Assembly (NCBI GenBank): GCA_023419605.1
Contig: JAEZXR010000089.1
Coordinates: 55,499 to 119,498 of the forward strand
DNA length: 64,000 bases
From: Bacillota bacterium
GTDB lineage: Bacteria; Bacillota; Clostridia; Acetivibrionales; JAEZXR01
Reading direction: 5' to 3'
Both the position numbers and the translations under genes were made by a program. Shown here one piece after another: positions 52,606-61,580 of the stretch; the stretch's first letter is position 1; the number at the start of each line of letters is the position of its first letter. The notes below the pieces were generated by a model. It searched no databases, had not been told where the DNA came from, and worked only from the letters and a program-made list of their open reading frames with translations.

Positions 52606-53406
52606 CTAAAACTTTCTTAAGGATATGTTCCCTACCCCGCTTTTCACTGTCAGGTCCTTGTCCCGTTTCACCGCCGGAAACTCATTTATTTCAAGGGTAC
52701 CCATATAATCAATTCCATTCTGAAAATCTGAGGGTAAAAAGAGTTCTACATTCCCTGTATTGGTTTCATACCTGCATTTTACCTTATTATCGTATTGGCA
52801 TTTTGCATAGATATTCCCCAGGTTCACTACAATTTCCGAGTCAGCTTTGATTCTGCCACTACCGATCTTAACATTTCCTGTTCCTACATTCAGCTTCACA
52901 GCCCCATCAATCCGGTTGATATCAACTTGGGCAGTCTTTGCTTCTATATTTAACAGGCATCGCAGGTCATCCTGAAATTTGATGTATCCTTTCTCCATTT
53001 TTTGACTAATGCCTTTTACTTGCTTCGGTATATAGACTCTTAAGTCAAGGAGCTTATCCTCTGAGCTTTTTATGCTCCCGGTATACTCAGCAGTAAAAGT
53101 CACCTTTGGCCCGGCCTGTCTGGTATCGATTTTAAAGTCCTTGAGTTTTTCATCCAACTGCGCTCTTTCCTGTGTTCCCCGGACTCTCTTTTTCATTTCA
53201 AATTTTACTTCCGGCTTGTCCCAACTATACATTTCAATATTCCCATAATCGCACACCAATTCCAGGTCCAAGGGTTGATCTACCTTAATCACTTTTTCAC
53301 TATAAGCAGTGGACTCGATCTTTGGCTTTGTATACACAGCAGGCTGCGAGCATCCGCTCAATACTATGCAAGATATGATTACTGTCAGAGATTTTAGAAA
53401 TTTCAT
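52606..53406 (-). CDS. DUF4097-type lipoprotein
   Basis: A 266-residue lipoprotein: signal peptide with lipobox LSGC (C19), then repeated short beta strands (IEMYSWDKPEVKFEMKKRV, VDINRIDGAVKLNVGTGNVKIGSG) of the DUF4097 beta-helix or adhesin-like type. It would be anchored on the outer face of the membrane. Function unknown. The 180 bases upstream show no feature I can name. Confidence 0.8.
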   Translation of the reverse strand: MKFLKSLTVIISCIVLSGCSQPAVYTKPKIESTAYSEKVIKVDQPLDLELVCDYGNIEMYSWDKPEVKFEMKKRVRGTQERAQLDEKLKDFKIDTRQAGPKVTFTAEYTGSIKSSEDKLLDLRVYIPKQVKGISQKMEKGYIKFQDDLRCLLNIEAKTAQVDINRIDGAVKLNVGTGNVKIGSGRIKADSEIVVNLGNIYAKCQYDNKVKCRYETNTGNVELFLPSDFQNGIDYMGTLEINEFPAVKRDKDLTVKSGVGNISLRKF

Positions 53407-53586
53407 GGCTTACCTCCACTATGTATTAGTATGGAAAATAATACCACATTACCCTTCTACACTCAAACATTTCCCGTATCCTTTTATATAACTTCCAATA
53501 TAATCTTTCCGCACACCGCAGAAGTCCATAAAGAATCTGTAAAAAGCAGATACGCTATTTCCGTTAGACCTTAGCAAACAGTTGAT

Positions 53587-54390
53587 TTACCTATAACTTT
53601 TCATAAAGTTAGCAAAGTGAGAGAAAACCACTCCCGGCTCTTCCAGTTCCAGGCACCAACGTTTAACCCATTCTAAAGAAACAAAACCCGTGTAACCACC
53701 CGCCAAAAGTGTACCCAGTGCCTCTCTGACAGGTACATCCCCTTTTCCCATCACTTTATATTTTATTTGTCCGTTTTCGACTACGGAGTCTTTGATGTGA
53801 ACAAACTTAATGTATTCTCTCAATGTATCATAAGTTTTTCCGGGATTTTCACCGAAAAATCTGTAAGGATGATGCACATCCCATAATACACCTACATTCT
53901 TGTTTTTTATACACCTTAACAAATACAGCAGTTTGTCTGAGTCTGCGAGAGCACCGTTCGTCTCCACTAAAACCGTAACATTTTCTCCTTCGGCATAGGA
54001 AGCCAGTCTCGATAAGGCTGCTGCCACAAAATCCATATCAATCCCTTTATCCGGCTGAGGATTCCTGTCTCCCAGAACTCTGACATAGGGCACATGCAGT
54101 TTTGCCGCCAAATCGATAAAGTCTTTTCCCTCATTAAAATTTGACTCTGCATTTTCCTTATCAAAAAGACAGCAGTTGGAAGTCAGACAGGGTATCAATA
54201 AATTAAGCCTTTTCATGCGTTCTAGCGTACTATCGACGCTATTCGTCAAAAAAGGTTTTGCTCTCGGTACATAGAGTTCATTTTCGATCCCGCGCACCTC
54301 AATACCATCAAACCCCAAATCCTTTGCTGTTGCCAGTATTTCCTCCCACGACCATCCTGGGCAGCCCAGTGTAGAAAAAGATATCTTCAT
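53587..54390 (-). CDS. Sugar phosphate isomerase/epimerase-like TIM barrel
   Basis: A 267-residue protein of the AP-endonuclease-2 / xylose-isomerase-like superfamily: FSTLGCPGWSWEEIL at the start, DGIEVRG, LVETNG, WDVHHPYR and HIKDS supply metal ligands Glu, Asp and His. Such proteins isomerise sugars or inositols. No sugar operon adjoins it, so the substrate is open. The 242 bases upstream hold no clear gene. Confidence 0.85.
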   Translation of the reverse strand: MKISFSTLGCPGWSWEEILATAKDLGFDGIEVRGIENELYVPRAKPFLTNSVDSTLERMKRLNLLIPCLTSNCCLFDKENAESNFNEGKDFIDLAAKLHVPYVRVLGDRNPQPDKGIDMDFVAAALSRLASYAEGENVTVLVETNGALADSDKLLYLLRCIKNKNVGVLWDVHHPYRFFGENPGKTYDTLREYIKFVHIKDSVVENGQIKYKVMGKGDVPVREALGTLLAGGYTGFVSLEWVKRWCLELEEPGVVFSHFANFMKSYR

Positions 54391-54632
54391 GCGGATCCCT
54401 CCAATTGAAATTTTCCCATATGTTACCTATTAATAATGTAATAATAGCATTCTTTGAAAGGAATGTCACGATATTTCTAACGCACCCGGAATCTGCTGGG
54501 TCAAGCTATGGATCACCCCATTTTCATCCAGAAAATATTATGTAAAAGGGGTACATAATTGTAACACTTCCGGCATGTTATGTATATTAATGTAATAGAT
54601 ATATTTACTCAAAAAACGAGGAGGCTAAAGCA

Positions 54633-55382
54633 ATGCATCAAAACAATCCTTATATGCCTTATATGCAAGGGGACATGTATCCCACCAGGCCAGAATATAT
54701 GCCCGGCCCAAACGCTTACATGCCCGATTACATGACAATGAACATGAACATGCCGATGAACATGAACATGCCAATGAACATGCCGATGGCAGCACCCATG
54801 ATGCCAATGGAGTACCCTGTAAAACCATACTATATGGAAAAAATGATTTTAAAAGAAAAGAAATGTGTGAAGGTTCCTGAAGTTATAGGCAGAAACCACT
54901 GTAACGTACTTCTTGAACAGGATATCCCCTTTGCTCCCGGTTATCCGGCTTTTGAAATCAAAGACATTACAAAAGTGGTAAAAGACTTGGTTCTTCAAGT
55001 TTGTAAGGATAAAGTCCTCATTAACGGCAAGCTTCACAAGAACATAAACTACAAAACTCTGGAATGTTGCAGCAAATTCAATTGCAACTGCAGTGATGTC
55101 GATGTCTCATACGGCGATGTGAGGCATGTGCACGTGGTTATACCTTTTAATGCTTACGTCGAAGTTCCCGGAGCAAGAATCGGTGATAGTGTAGAGATTG
55201 AGTATGCAGGCGTAGAAGATGATTGTGAATTGGATATCCTGCTGGATCCCTGCTATGTAAAAGGTTGTGAAGCACCCGTCTATAAGAAGGTAAGAGAAAA
55301 AGTCATTGTTAAGATTGACTTGAAGGTATTAAGGCCGACTCAAATTACCGTTGAACCCGATTGTCTGAATATCTGCCCTTGA
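54633..55382 (+). CDS. Methionine-rich DUF3794 protein, probable spore coat component
   Basis: A 249-residue protein in two parts. Residues 1-68 are Met/Asn/Pro/Tyr-rich, with MNMP-type repeats. Residues 69-249 resemble the DUF3794 domain found in clostridial SipL, which binds SpoIVA during coat assembly, and in other spore-surface proteins; about nine cysteines are scattered through it. The start follows GAGGAGG. A coat role is inferred from composition and domain. A spore-sigma promoter is likely but I could not fix it. Confidence 0.75.
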   Translation: MHQNNPYMPYMQGDMYPTRPEYMPGPNAYMPDYMTMNMNMPMNMNMPMNMPMAAPMMPMEYPVKPYYMEKMILKEKKCVKVPEVIGRNHCNVLLEQDIPFAPGYPAFEIKDITKVVKDLVLQVCKDKVLINGKLHKNINYKTLECCSKFNCNCSDVDVSYGDVRHVHVVIPFNAYVEVPGARIGDSVEIEYAGVEDDCELDILLDPCYVKGCEAPVYKKVREKVIVKIDLKVLRPTQITVEPDCLNICP

Positions 55383-55395
55383 TAGGATCTCCTCG

Positions 55396-55424
55396 AAGAG
55401 GCTGGAAAAAATCCAGTCTCTTTT
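55396..55424 (+). terminator. Terminator after the DUF3794 gene
   Basis: AGAGGCTGG pairs with CCAGTCTCT (one G-U) around a 7-base loop, followed by TTTT. Confidence 0.7.
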
Positions 55425-55504
55425 ACTGCATAAAAAGAATTTGTTAATTTTCCTACAATAGCCTATAATAGGATTATAGTGAATTTTGAGGAGAATGCAA
55501 AAGT

Positions 55505-56380
55505 ATGAACAACAGGTTAAACATAAACAAAACGCTTGCAACCGTCATCGGGTTGAATCTTATTCAAATTGCAGTATTACTCGGGTTCATCCTCTATAGC
55601 TTTGTATTGGATTTTCGCTCCGGTACGGGTACCTGGTTCAATGCAGGCAGTCTGCTTTTCATTCTTGTAGTTTTAACCACCCTGATCAACAGCTTTTATA
55701 TTATCCGCGACGCCCGCTACCTCGTCCAATATGATTCTCAATACCATATGTTAACTTCCACCCTCTCCCAGGTAGAAGAATTAAATAAAACTTTGCGGGC
55801 CCAAAGACATGATTTTATGAACCATTTCCAGGTAGTACACGGTCTCATCGAAATGGATGAATATCAGGAAGCCAGAAACTATATCGAGCGCATCTACTCC
55901 GACATATTAAAAGTCAGCCGTTCCTTGAAAACCTCAAATCCGGCTATCAATGCTCTTCTCCAGGCTAAAATGCTTAATTGCGAAAAAAATCAGATCACTG
56001 TCATCCTTCATGTAGCATCCCAGCTTAATGATCTTAAAATTCCGGCCTGGGAGATGTGCAGAGTTCTTGGCAACCTGATCGATAATGCAATCCACGCTCT
56101 TTCCGAATGCACCACAAACAAAATGTTAAACATTGGAATACTGGAAAATAAGGATGCACACATTTTTATTATTGAAGATAATGGTCCCAAAATCCCGGAG
56201 CAATATATGAACCGTATTTTTGATCCGGGGTTTACAACCAAAGGCGCAAAGGGCGAAGGCATGGGACTTGCCATCGCACGGGAGATTACTCAATCCTATG
56301 GTGGCACCATCCATGTCGAAAGTGATGAGGAAAAAACCGTTTTTACCGTAAAAATCCCCAAACTTCACGTCCAATCATAA
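55505..56380 (+). CDS. Sensor histidine kinase, Spo0B/AgrC-like
   Basis: A 291-residue kinase with two membrane helices (about 12-35 and 46-68), a short coiled linker and an H-box LRAQRHDFMNHFQ with H102, typical of the RHDxxNH group (AgrC, NatK, DpiB/CitA). The HATPase domain has NLIDNAIHA, EDNGPKIP and GEGMGLAI. No extracellular sensor domain exists, so it probably senses within the membrane. A LytTR regulator 2 kb downstream is the likely partner, since such kinases usually pair with LytTR proteins. Confidence 0.88.
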   Translation: MNNRLNINKTLATVIGLNLIQIAVLLGFILYSFVLDFRSGTGTWFNAGSLLFILVVLTTLINSFYIIRDARYLVQYDSQYHMLTSTLSQVEELNKTLRAQRHDFMNHFQVVHGLIEMDEYQEARNYIERIYSDILKVSRSLKTSNPAINALLQAKMLNCEKNQITVILHVASQLNDLKIPAWEMCRVLGNLIDNAIHALSECTTNKMLNIGILENKDAHIFIIEDNGPKIPEQYMNRIFDPGFTTKGAKGEGMGLAIAREITQSYGGTIHVESDEEKTVFTVKIPKLHVQS

Positions 56381-56493
56381 AAAGTGACAATTGGGACAGT
56401 AAAGTGTATCATTTGATGGTTTGCTATTTTAATGGATCTCAATCCGTATTATAGTAATATCATAAATCGTGCAATTAAAGGAGGTGCAAATGC

Positions 56494-56991
56494 ATGGGCG
56501 TTCTTGATTTTCTTACTTCCATAGATCTCTGGCAGGCAATCATTCTGGTCGCCGGCCTGCTCCTGGTTGTGGTTGAGATGTTCCATCCCGGCTTCGGCGC
56601 TCCGGGTATAACAGGCGCTATTCTTATTCTACTGGCGATAGTACTTATTGCCAATACAATTTTACAGGCGCTGATTCTAATCATTATCGTTCTGGCAGTT
56701 CTTGGCATAGCGCTGTCCTTCGTACTCCAGTCCGCCACTAAAGGAAGGCTGTCGAAAACCCTGATTCTGAACGATTCATTGAAAAAGGAATCCGGATTCA
56801 TCGGAACGGAGGACCTGGACTACTTTCTGGGTAAGGAAGGTGTTACCCTGTCCATACTTCGTCCTGCCGGTACTGCTGACTTTGACGGTGTAAAGCTGGA
56901 TGTGGTTTCTGAAGGCGATTTTATACCTAAAGACAGCACTGTCAGGATCATTAAGGTTGAAGGAAGAAGAATTGTCGTGAGACAATTTTAA
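56494..56991 (+). CDS. NfeD-like membrane protein
   Basis: A 165-residue short-form NfeD (NfeD1b type) with three or four N-terminal membrane helices (FHPGFGAPGITGAILILLAIVL) and a C-terminal OB-fold (LGKEGVTLSILRPAGTADFDGVKLDVVSEGDFI). It lacks the ClpP-like protease of long NfeD. It is translated after a GGAGG site and is directly followed by floA, its usual partner in flotillin operons. Confidence 0.92.
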   Translation: MGVLDFLTSIDLWQAIILVAGLLLVVVEMFHPGFGAPGITGAILILLAIVLIANTILQALILIIIVLAVLGIALSFVLQSATKGRLSKTLILNDSLKKESGFIGTEDLDYFLGKEGVTLSILRPAGTADFDGVKLDVVSEGDFIPKDSTVRIIKVEGRRIVVRQF

Positions 56992-57039
56992 GGAAATTGC
57001 GTACAATAATTTTAGTATATAGCAAAGGGGAGATTGATT

Positions 57040-58038
57040 ATGGTACCGGGTGATTTAATTGTTTTTCTTATAGGCGTCGGTTTTATCGTATTTTTTATAG
57101 CATTATTCCTCAGTTTTGTACCTGTAGGTTTATGGATAGCTGCTTTCGCAGCAAATGTTCATGTTGGCATCTTTACACTGGTAGGGATGAAATTGCGAAG
57201 GGTTGTGCCTGCTAAGGTAGTGAACCCTTTAATCAAGGCTACAAAAGCTGGTTTGAATGTGTCCATCAACAAATTGGAAGCGCATTACCTGGCCGGTGGT
57301 AATGTTGACAAAGTAGTCAATGCATTGATTGCCGCCCAGAGAGCGGATATTCCTCTCGAATTTGAAAGAGCGGCTGCTATTGACCTGGCAGGACGTGACG
57401 TTCTTGAAGCAGTGCAAATGAAGGTTAATCCTAGAGTTATTGAAACTCCTATCGTAGCTGCCATCGCCAAGGATGGTATCGAATTGAAGGCAAAAGCAAA
57501 GGTTACGGTTCGTGCCAATATTGACCGTCTAATCGGTGGTGCGGGTGAGCAAACCGTCATCGCCCGCGTTGGTGAAGGTGTCGTTACAACCGTTGGTTCT
57601 GCGGCTTCCCATAAGGAAGTTTTGGAAAACCCGGATTTGATCTCCAGAACTGTTTTGAATAAAGGTCTGGATGCAGGAACAGCCTTTGAAATTCTCTCTA
57701 TCGACATCGCGGATGTTGATGTAGGCAGAAACGTAGGTGCACAGCTTCAGACGGACCAGGCAGAAGCAGACAAACGGATTGCCCAGGCAAAGGCGGAAGA
57801 AAGAAGAGCGATGGCTGTTGCTAAAGAACAGGAAATGAAGGCCGCCGTTCAGGAAATGAGAGCAAAGGTTGTGGAAGCCGAAGCGGAAGTTCCCATGGCT
57901 ATGGCCCAAGCACTCAGAGAAGGCAAGCTCGGTGTTATGGATTATTACAATATGCAGAATGTTCTTGCAGATACTAAGATGCGTGACTCCATTTCCTCTG
58001 CCGGAAGGTCTGATTCAGCATCCATCGATAAAAAGTAG
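57040..58038 (+). CDS. floA: FloA, flotillin-like membrane scaffold protein
   Basis: A 332-residue flotillin of the YqfA type: an N-terminal membrane hairpin, the SPFH domain (VVPAKVVNPLIKATKAGL and on) and an Ala/Glu-rich C-terminal coiled coil (QAEADKRIAQAKAEERRAMA). FloA organises membrane microdomains with NfeD. The ATG chosen follows GGGGAG by 7 bases; a TTG two codons upstream is less likely. Confidence 0.95.
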   Translation: MVPGDLIVFLIGVGFIVFFIALFLSFVPVGLWIAAFAANVHVGIFTLVGMKLRRVVPAKVVNPLIKATKAGLNVSINKLEAHYLAGGNVDKVVNALIAAQRADIPLEFERAAAIDLAGRDVLEAVQMKVNPRVIETPIVAAIAKDGIELKAKAKVTVRANIDRLIGGAGEQTVIARVGEGVVTTVGSAASHKEVLENPDLISRTVLNKGLDAGTAFEILSIDIADVDVGRNVGAQLQTDQAEADKRIAQAKAEERRAMAVAKEQEMKAAVQEMRAKVVEAEAEVPMAMAQALREGKLGVMDYYNMQNVLADTKMRDSISSAGRSDSASIDKK

Positions 58039-58069
58039 CTTCATTACAGCACCTGGATATTGAGAGGTA

Positions 58070-58113
58070 AATGAATATATGCCCTTGTTTTCAATCAGGG
58101 GCATATATTCATT
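58070..58113 (+). repeat. 15-bp perfect hairpin between floA and the small charged protein
   Basis: Arms 58070-58084 and 58099-58113 are perfectly complementary around 14 bases. No U-run follows; the ribosome site of the next gene begins 8 bases later. It may be a processing or stability stem that separates floA from the downstream pair. Confidence 0.55.
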
Positions 58114-58137
58114 CCGATGGAAGGAGGTCCTGCAAAT

Positions 58138-58443
58138 ATGAGAAGAGAATTATCTCCCTTGGAGAGATCCCGGCAAATATTAAAGGAAATGGAACGGGAA
58201 GAAAGAAGAAAAAAAGTTGCAAATATAGAGGAATCAGATCCTCGGCGTCAGCAGGTTCCGGTTTTATCAGAGGAAGGTACATCCATGGAAGGCCAACCTC
58301 AGAGAATTATGCCCGGTACTGTTTACGAGGAGGAAATTGCAGACCATCCCCTCTTGAAATTTGACCAGCAGAGCATCGTTCAAGGCTTTATTTTTTCAGA
58401 AGTTCTGAGTAAGCCTGTATCTAAAAGAAGAGGCCGGTGGTAG
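58138..58443 (+). CDS. Small charged protein between floA and the response regulator
   Basis: A 101-residue soluble protein, very rich in Arg and Glu at its start (LERSRQILKEMEREERRKK, probably helical), then a Glu/Pro/Gln linker and a hydrophobic C-terminal segment (SIVQGFIFSEVLSKP). I know no family for it. GGAGG lies 10 bases before the ATG. Its 3' end overlaps the response regulator start, so translation is coupled. It might link FloA with the signalling pair. Confidence 0.7.
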   Translation: MRRELSPLERSRQILKEMEREERRKKVANIEESDPRRQQVPVLSEEGTSMEGQPQRIMPGTVYEEEIADHPLLKFDQQSIVQGFIFSEVLSKPVSKRRGRW

Positions 58444-59189
58444 AATTGACTTTTAAGATATTGATTGCCGATGATGACGCAGGAATGCGTCTTGTGTTAA
58501 ACAAGTTGATAGAAAAATATGAGGATTTTGAGATTGTCGGTGAAGCGGAAAACGGAGAAGAGGCCCTTCGGCTGGCTGAGGAATTACGGCCGCAAATTAT
58601 ATTCATGGATGTCGAAATGCCTGTGCTAAACGGGGTTGATTGTGCCAAAAAAGTATTGGATATCAACCCTAAAACCATGATTATTTTTGCTACCGCTCAT
58701 GAAGAATACATGACGGAAGCCTTTGAACTCTATGCTTTTGACTATATGATCAAGCCTTTTAAAATTGACCGGGTTAAACAGACACTGAATCGGATCAAAG
58801 AGCTTTACCGGCCTGCTGCATCTACCGTAAAGGAAAATACAGCGGTTAAACATTCAAAAGTACTCGATAAGCTTATTATCCGAAACAAGGAAGGAATTAG
58901 TTTCGTAGATATGAGTGATATCATCCTCATCCAGCGTGAAGACCGAAGTACCGTGGTTTATACCGCCCATGACCGGTATGTCACTTCCGAAGGGATGAGC
59001 GAGGTTGAAGAAAAACTGGACAGAGAGCTTTTCTTTCGAAGTCATAAATCCTATATCATCAACCTGTCCATGATTCACAAAATCTATCCTTACGGTCGCT
59101 GGACGTTTATTGTTAAGCTAAAGAACACGGATCGAGATGCATTGATGACGCATGATAAATACGAGGAATTACAGGAAATTTTCAAATAA
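58437..59189 (+). CDS. LytTR-family response regulator
   Basis: A 250-residue regulator with a receiver domain (acidic pocket ADDD, phosphoacceptor D58 in FMDVEMP, later TAHE and the IKPF Lys) and a C-terminal LytTR DNA-binding domain (LIIRNKEGISFVDMSDII..FFRSHKSYIINL). The GTG start has AGAGG a little close; a TTG three codons on (MTFKILIADDD) is about as likely. It is the probable partner of the kinase upstream of NfeD. Confidence 0.92.
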   Translation: MVELTFKILIADDDAGMRLVLNKLIEKYEDFEIVGEAENGEEALRLAEELRPQIIFMDVEMPVLNGVDCAKKVLDINPKTMIIFATAHEEYMTEAFELYAFDYMIKPFKIDRVKQTLNRIKELYRPAASTVKENTAVKHSKVLDKLIIRNKEGISFVDMSDIILIQREDRSTVVYTAHDRYVTSEGMSEVEEKLDRELFFRSHKSYIINLSMIHKIYPYGRWTFIVKLKNTDRDALMTHDKYEELQEIFK

Positions 59190-59243
59190 AAGTGGTACAA
59201 AAGCAGTTTTATCTAACTGCTTTTGTACCACTTTTATTTGAAA
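59180..59243. terminator. 29-bp perfect palindrome terminator
   Basis: Arms 59180-59208 and 59215-59243 are perfectly complementary, loop TTATCT. It covers the end and stop codon of the response regulator and ends 9 bases before the xth stop on the other strand. TTTTATTT at each end makes it bidirectional. Confidence 0.85.
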
Positions 59244-59252
59244 TCGTTACAA

Positions 59253-60008
59253 TTACCCAATTACTACTTCTACCGGACAGTGATCCGATCCCAGTACCTC
59301 TGGGTGGATTGACGCACTCTGAAGCCGATCCCTTAACCTTTCCGATACACAGAAGTAGTCGATACGCCAGCCCACATTCTTTTCACGTGCATGGAACATG
59401 TAGGACCACCAGGTGTACGCATCCTTTTGATCCGGATAAAAATGGCGATATGTATCAATGAAGCCTGCATCCAGCAGTTCCGTGAATTTTCCCCGTTCCT
59501 CTTCGGTAAATCCGGCACTTCTCTTATTTGATGATGGGTTTTTCAGGTCAATCTCCTTATGTGCTACATTCATATCCCCACATACAATTACAGGCTTTTT
59601 GCCATCCAGCTGCTTCAGATAACTGCGGAAAGCATCTTCCCACTGCATCCGGTATTCCAAACGCTCCAGTTCCCGTTTCGCATTGGGAGTATATACATTG
59701 ACCAAATAATACTCATCAAATTCAACGGTGATTACGCGGCCTTCATTATCATGCTCCTCTATGCCGATACCGCAGGTGACGGAAATGGGCTGAACCCGGG
59801 TAAATACCGCAACACCGGAATACCCTTTCTTCTGTGCACAGTTCCAGTATTGGTAATACCCCTTCAGGTCAAGGTCAACCTGACCTTCCTGCAGTTTGCT
59901 TTCCTGAATGCAGAAGACATCCGCATCCACCTGGTTGAAAAAGTCTAAAAATCCTTTTCCTATACAAGCCCGAAGGCCATTAACATTCCAAGATACTAAT
60001 TTCGTCAT
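59253..60008 (-). CDS. xth: Exodeoxyribonuclease III
   Basis: A 251-residue AP endonuclease/3'-5' exonuclease of base excision repair. SWNVNGLRA, QESKLQ, GDMNVAH, a WWSYM region and the final LGSDHCPVEV match ExoA/Xth throughout. It is a single gene facing the two-component unit. The 125 bases upstream of it show no feature. Confidence 0.97.
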   Translation of the reverse strand: MTKLVSWNVNGLRACIGKGFLDFFNQVDADVFCIQESKLQEGQVDLDLKGYYQYWNCAQKKGYSGVAVFTRVQPISVTCGIGIEEHDNEGRVITVEFDEYYLVNVYTPNAKRELERLEYRMQWEDAFRSYLKQLDGKKPVIVCGDMNVAHKEIDLKNPSSNKRSAGFTEEERGKFTELLDAGFIDTYRHFYPDQKDAYTWWSYMFHAREKNVGWRIDYFCVSERLRDRLQSASIHPEVLGSDHCPVEVVIG

Positions 60009-60133
60009 TGGTGCCCTCCTTATGGTTTTTCGATGAAAGTTGTTGCTTTAAACTCCCTCTGCTTTTCATTATACCACACGAAACCTTCGGACAATCACTC
60101 AATTCCGTTTTATTAGAAACGAATAACTTAATC

Positions 60134-60514
60134 TCAAGGAGAAATGACAATGTGAGATTTTGAAGAATTATAGAGCCATTCATCTAACGCTTTTTTGCTA
60201 AAAATGATCGGCCCGCCTAAGTTAACATACGGAAGGTCTTTCAACTGTTCATTGTAAACCATATATGTAAAAGTTTCTTGCTTTATTCCCAAATAAGATG
60301 CAGCCTCCGCAACAGTCAACGCATCTTTATCCTGATTCTTAAATAAACCTTCAAGTTTGGAGACATCTGCATTTATATAGGGAATCGACGTTTGCGGCTG
60401 AGGAACACTTTTTTTCATATAGGCATCTTTAAACATACTCACACAGATTATCGCTGTGATAGCCAATATAATACTTCCCCAAACCACCCCTTTGTTTTGG
60501 TCCAAAACCATCAC
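60134..60514 (-). CDS. Membrane-anchored excisionase-like HTH protein
   Basis: A 126-residue protein with one N-terminal membrane helix (VVWGSIILAITAIICVSMF), a linker and a C-terminal excisionase/MerR-type winged helix (ALTVAEAASYLGIKQETFTYMVYNEQL..GGPIIFSKKALDEWL). DNA binding from a membrane anchor would be unusual. GTG, ATG and TTG starts lie close together; the TTG has the best spacing from GGAG. Function unknown. Confidence 0.75.
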   Translation of the reverse strand: MMVLDQNKGVVWGSIILAITAIICVSMFKDAYMKKSVPQPQTSIPYINADVSKLEGLFKNQDKDALTVAEAASYLGIKQETFTYMVYNEQLKDLPYVNLGGPIIFSKKALDEWLYNSSKSHIVISP

Positions 60515-60549
60515 TCCTTTCAGTTCCTTTTGCCCTGTTTATTTTGCTT

Positions 60550-61113
60550 TCACCCGTTTGACACGATCTCCTGCCACTCTGCTTTCAATAAATCCATATA
60601 AACTACATCACTAAAGCTTCCTGTTCGACTGTCAAAGAAACCTTGACGTATGATTCCAATTTCCTTAAAGCCTAGCTTCCTGTACAAGTTTTGAGCCCTC
60701 TTGTTATCGATCATTGTGGTTAATTCGATTTTATTTATGTTTAAAGCTCGAAAGAGAAAATCGATAAAATGGTAGAGAGCCTCCTTTCCATACCCTTTTC
60801 CCTGCTCCTCTGTTTCACATATTTTTATCCCAAATTCGCACTTCTGATTTCTGGCACTCCACCCATGGTAGTTCATCTCACCGATAGGCACCATATCGGC
60901 TTTCTTACATAGAATAAATCGCTTACTCTCCGGAAACATAGTGTAATTCTCAATTTCCCCTATTATCTTCTTGCGTATTGCTTCCTTGCTTGTCATGACT
61001 CCGAAGGGGAGTGCGGCATGCTCCATCATTTCTCCGTTATTCCACCATTTATGAAGGTACTCTTCATCGCCAAGTTCCAATTGGCGGATTACAATGTTTT
61101 TACCTATAATCAT
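60550..61113 (-). CDS. GNAT-family N-acetyltransferase, RimJ/RimL-like
   Basis: A 187-residue acetyltransferase: IVIRQLELGDEEYLHKWW at the start, the acetyl-CoA loop EEQGKGYGKEA and a C-terminal NKRAQNLYRKLGFKEIG motif. The group acetylates protein N-termini, spermidine or antibiotics; the substrate is not clear. AGGGAG precedes the ATG. Confidence 0.9.
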   Translation of the reverse strand: MIIGKNIVIRQLELGDEEYLHKWWNNGEMMEHAALPFGVMTSKEAIRKKIIGEIENYTMFPESKRFILCKKADMVPIGEMNYHGWSARNQKCEFGIKICETEEQGKGYGKEALYHFIDFLFRALNINKIELTTMIDNKRAQNLYRKLGFKEIGIIRQGFFDSRTGSFSDVVYMDLLKAEWQEIVSNG

Positions 61114-61165
61114 TTTTGCTTCTCCCTCGCTGTAATTTTCTTTTCCAAATATATCTCATATTTAG

Positions 61166-61567
61166 CTAAAACTCTATTTCATCTGCTTTTCTCTCAAAAC
61201 ACTCTAGCCGTAAAACAACATCCAGCAGACTGGTTGCGATAAAAACAAATTTCAACCACAATGAAATTGAATACAGTTCAAAATACTCTTTTATAGAAAT
61301 GGTATTTTGTTCCATCGGAACAGTACAATATAAATAAAACCAGATTATCAGCGCCACAAGTGCTGTTAGCTCATTCACTACAATGAGTACCTTGGTTTTA
61401 TATTTATCACCTGTAACAGCCTCATACATTTGGTAGAAAATAAATACAATCCCGCTTATTGCCATAAAATATACCATTACCGGATCTTTAATCTTATAGC
61501 TAATAAATCCTGCAAAAACAAGTATAAGTGCAAGTAATATCATAAGTCCGTTTAAAACCTTCTTCAC
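61166..61567 (-). CDS. Small membrane protein of unknown function
   Basis: A 133-residue protein with four predicted membrane helices and a short charged tail. The GTG start follows GGGGGAG by 6 bases and gives MKKVLNGLMILLALIL; a reading from further upstream would overlap the preceding small gene. No family recognised. Confidence 0.65.
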   Translation of the reverse strand: MKKVLNGLMILLALILVFAGFISYKIKDPVMVYFMAISGIVFIFYQMYEAVTGDKYKTKVLIVVNELTALVALIIWFYLYCTVPMEQNTISIKEYFELYSISLWLKFVFIATSLLDVVLRLECFERKADEIEF

Positions 61568-61580
61568 AACTAACTCCCCC

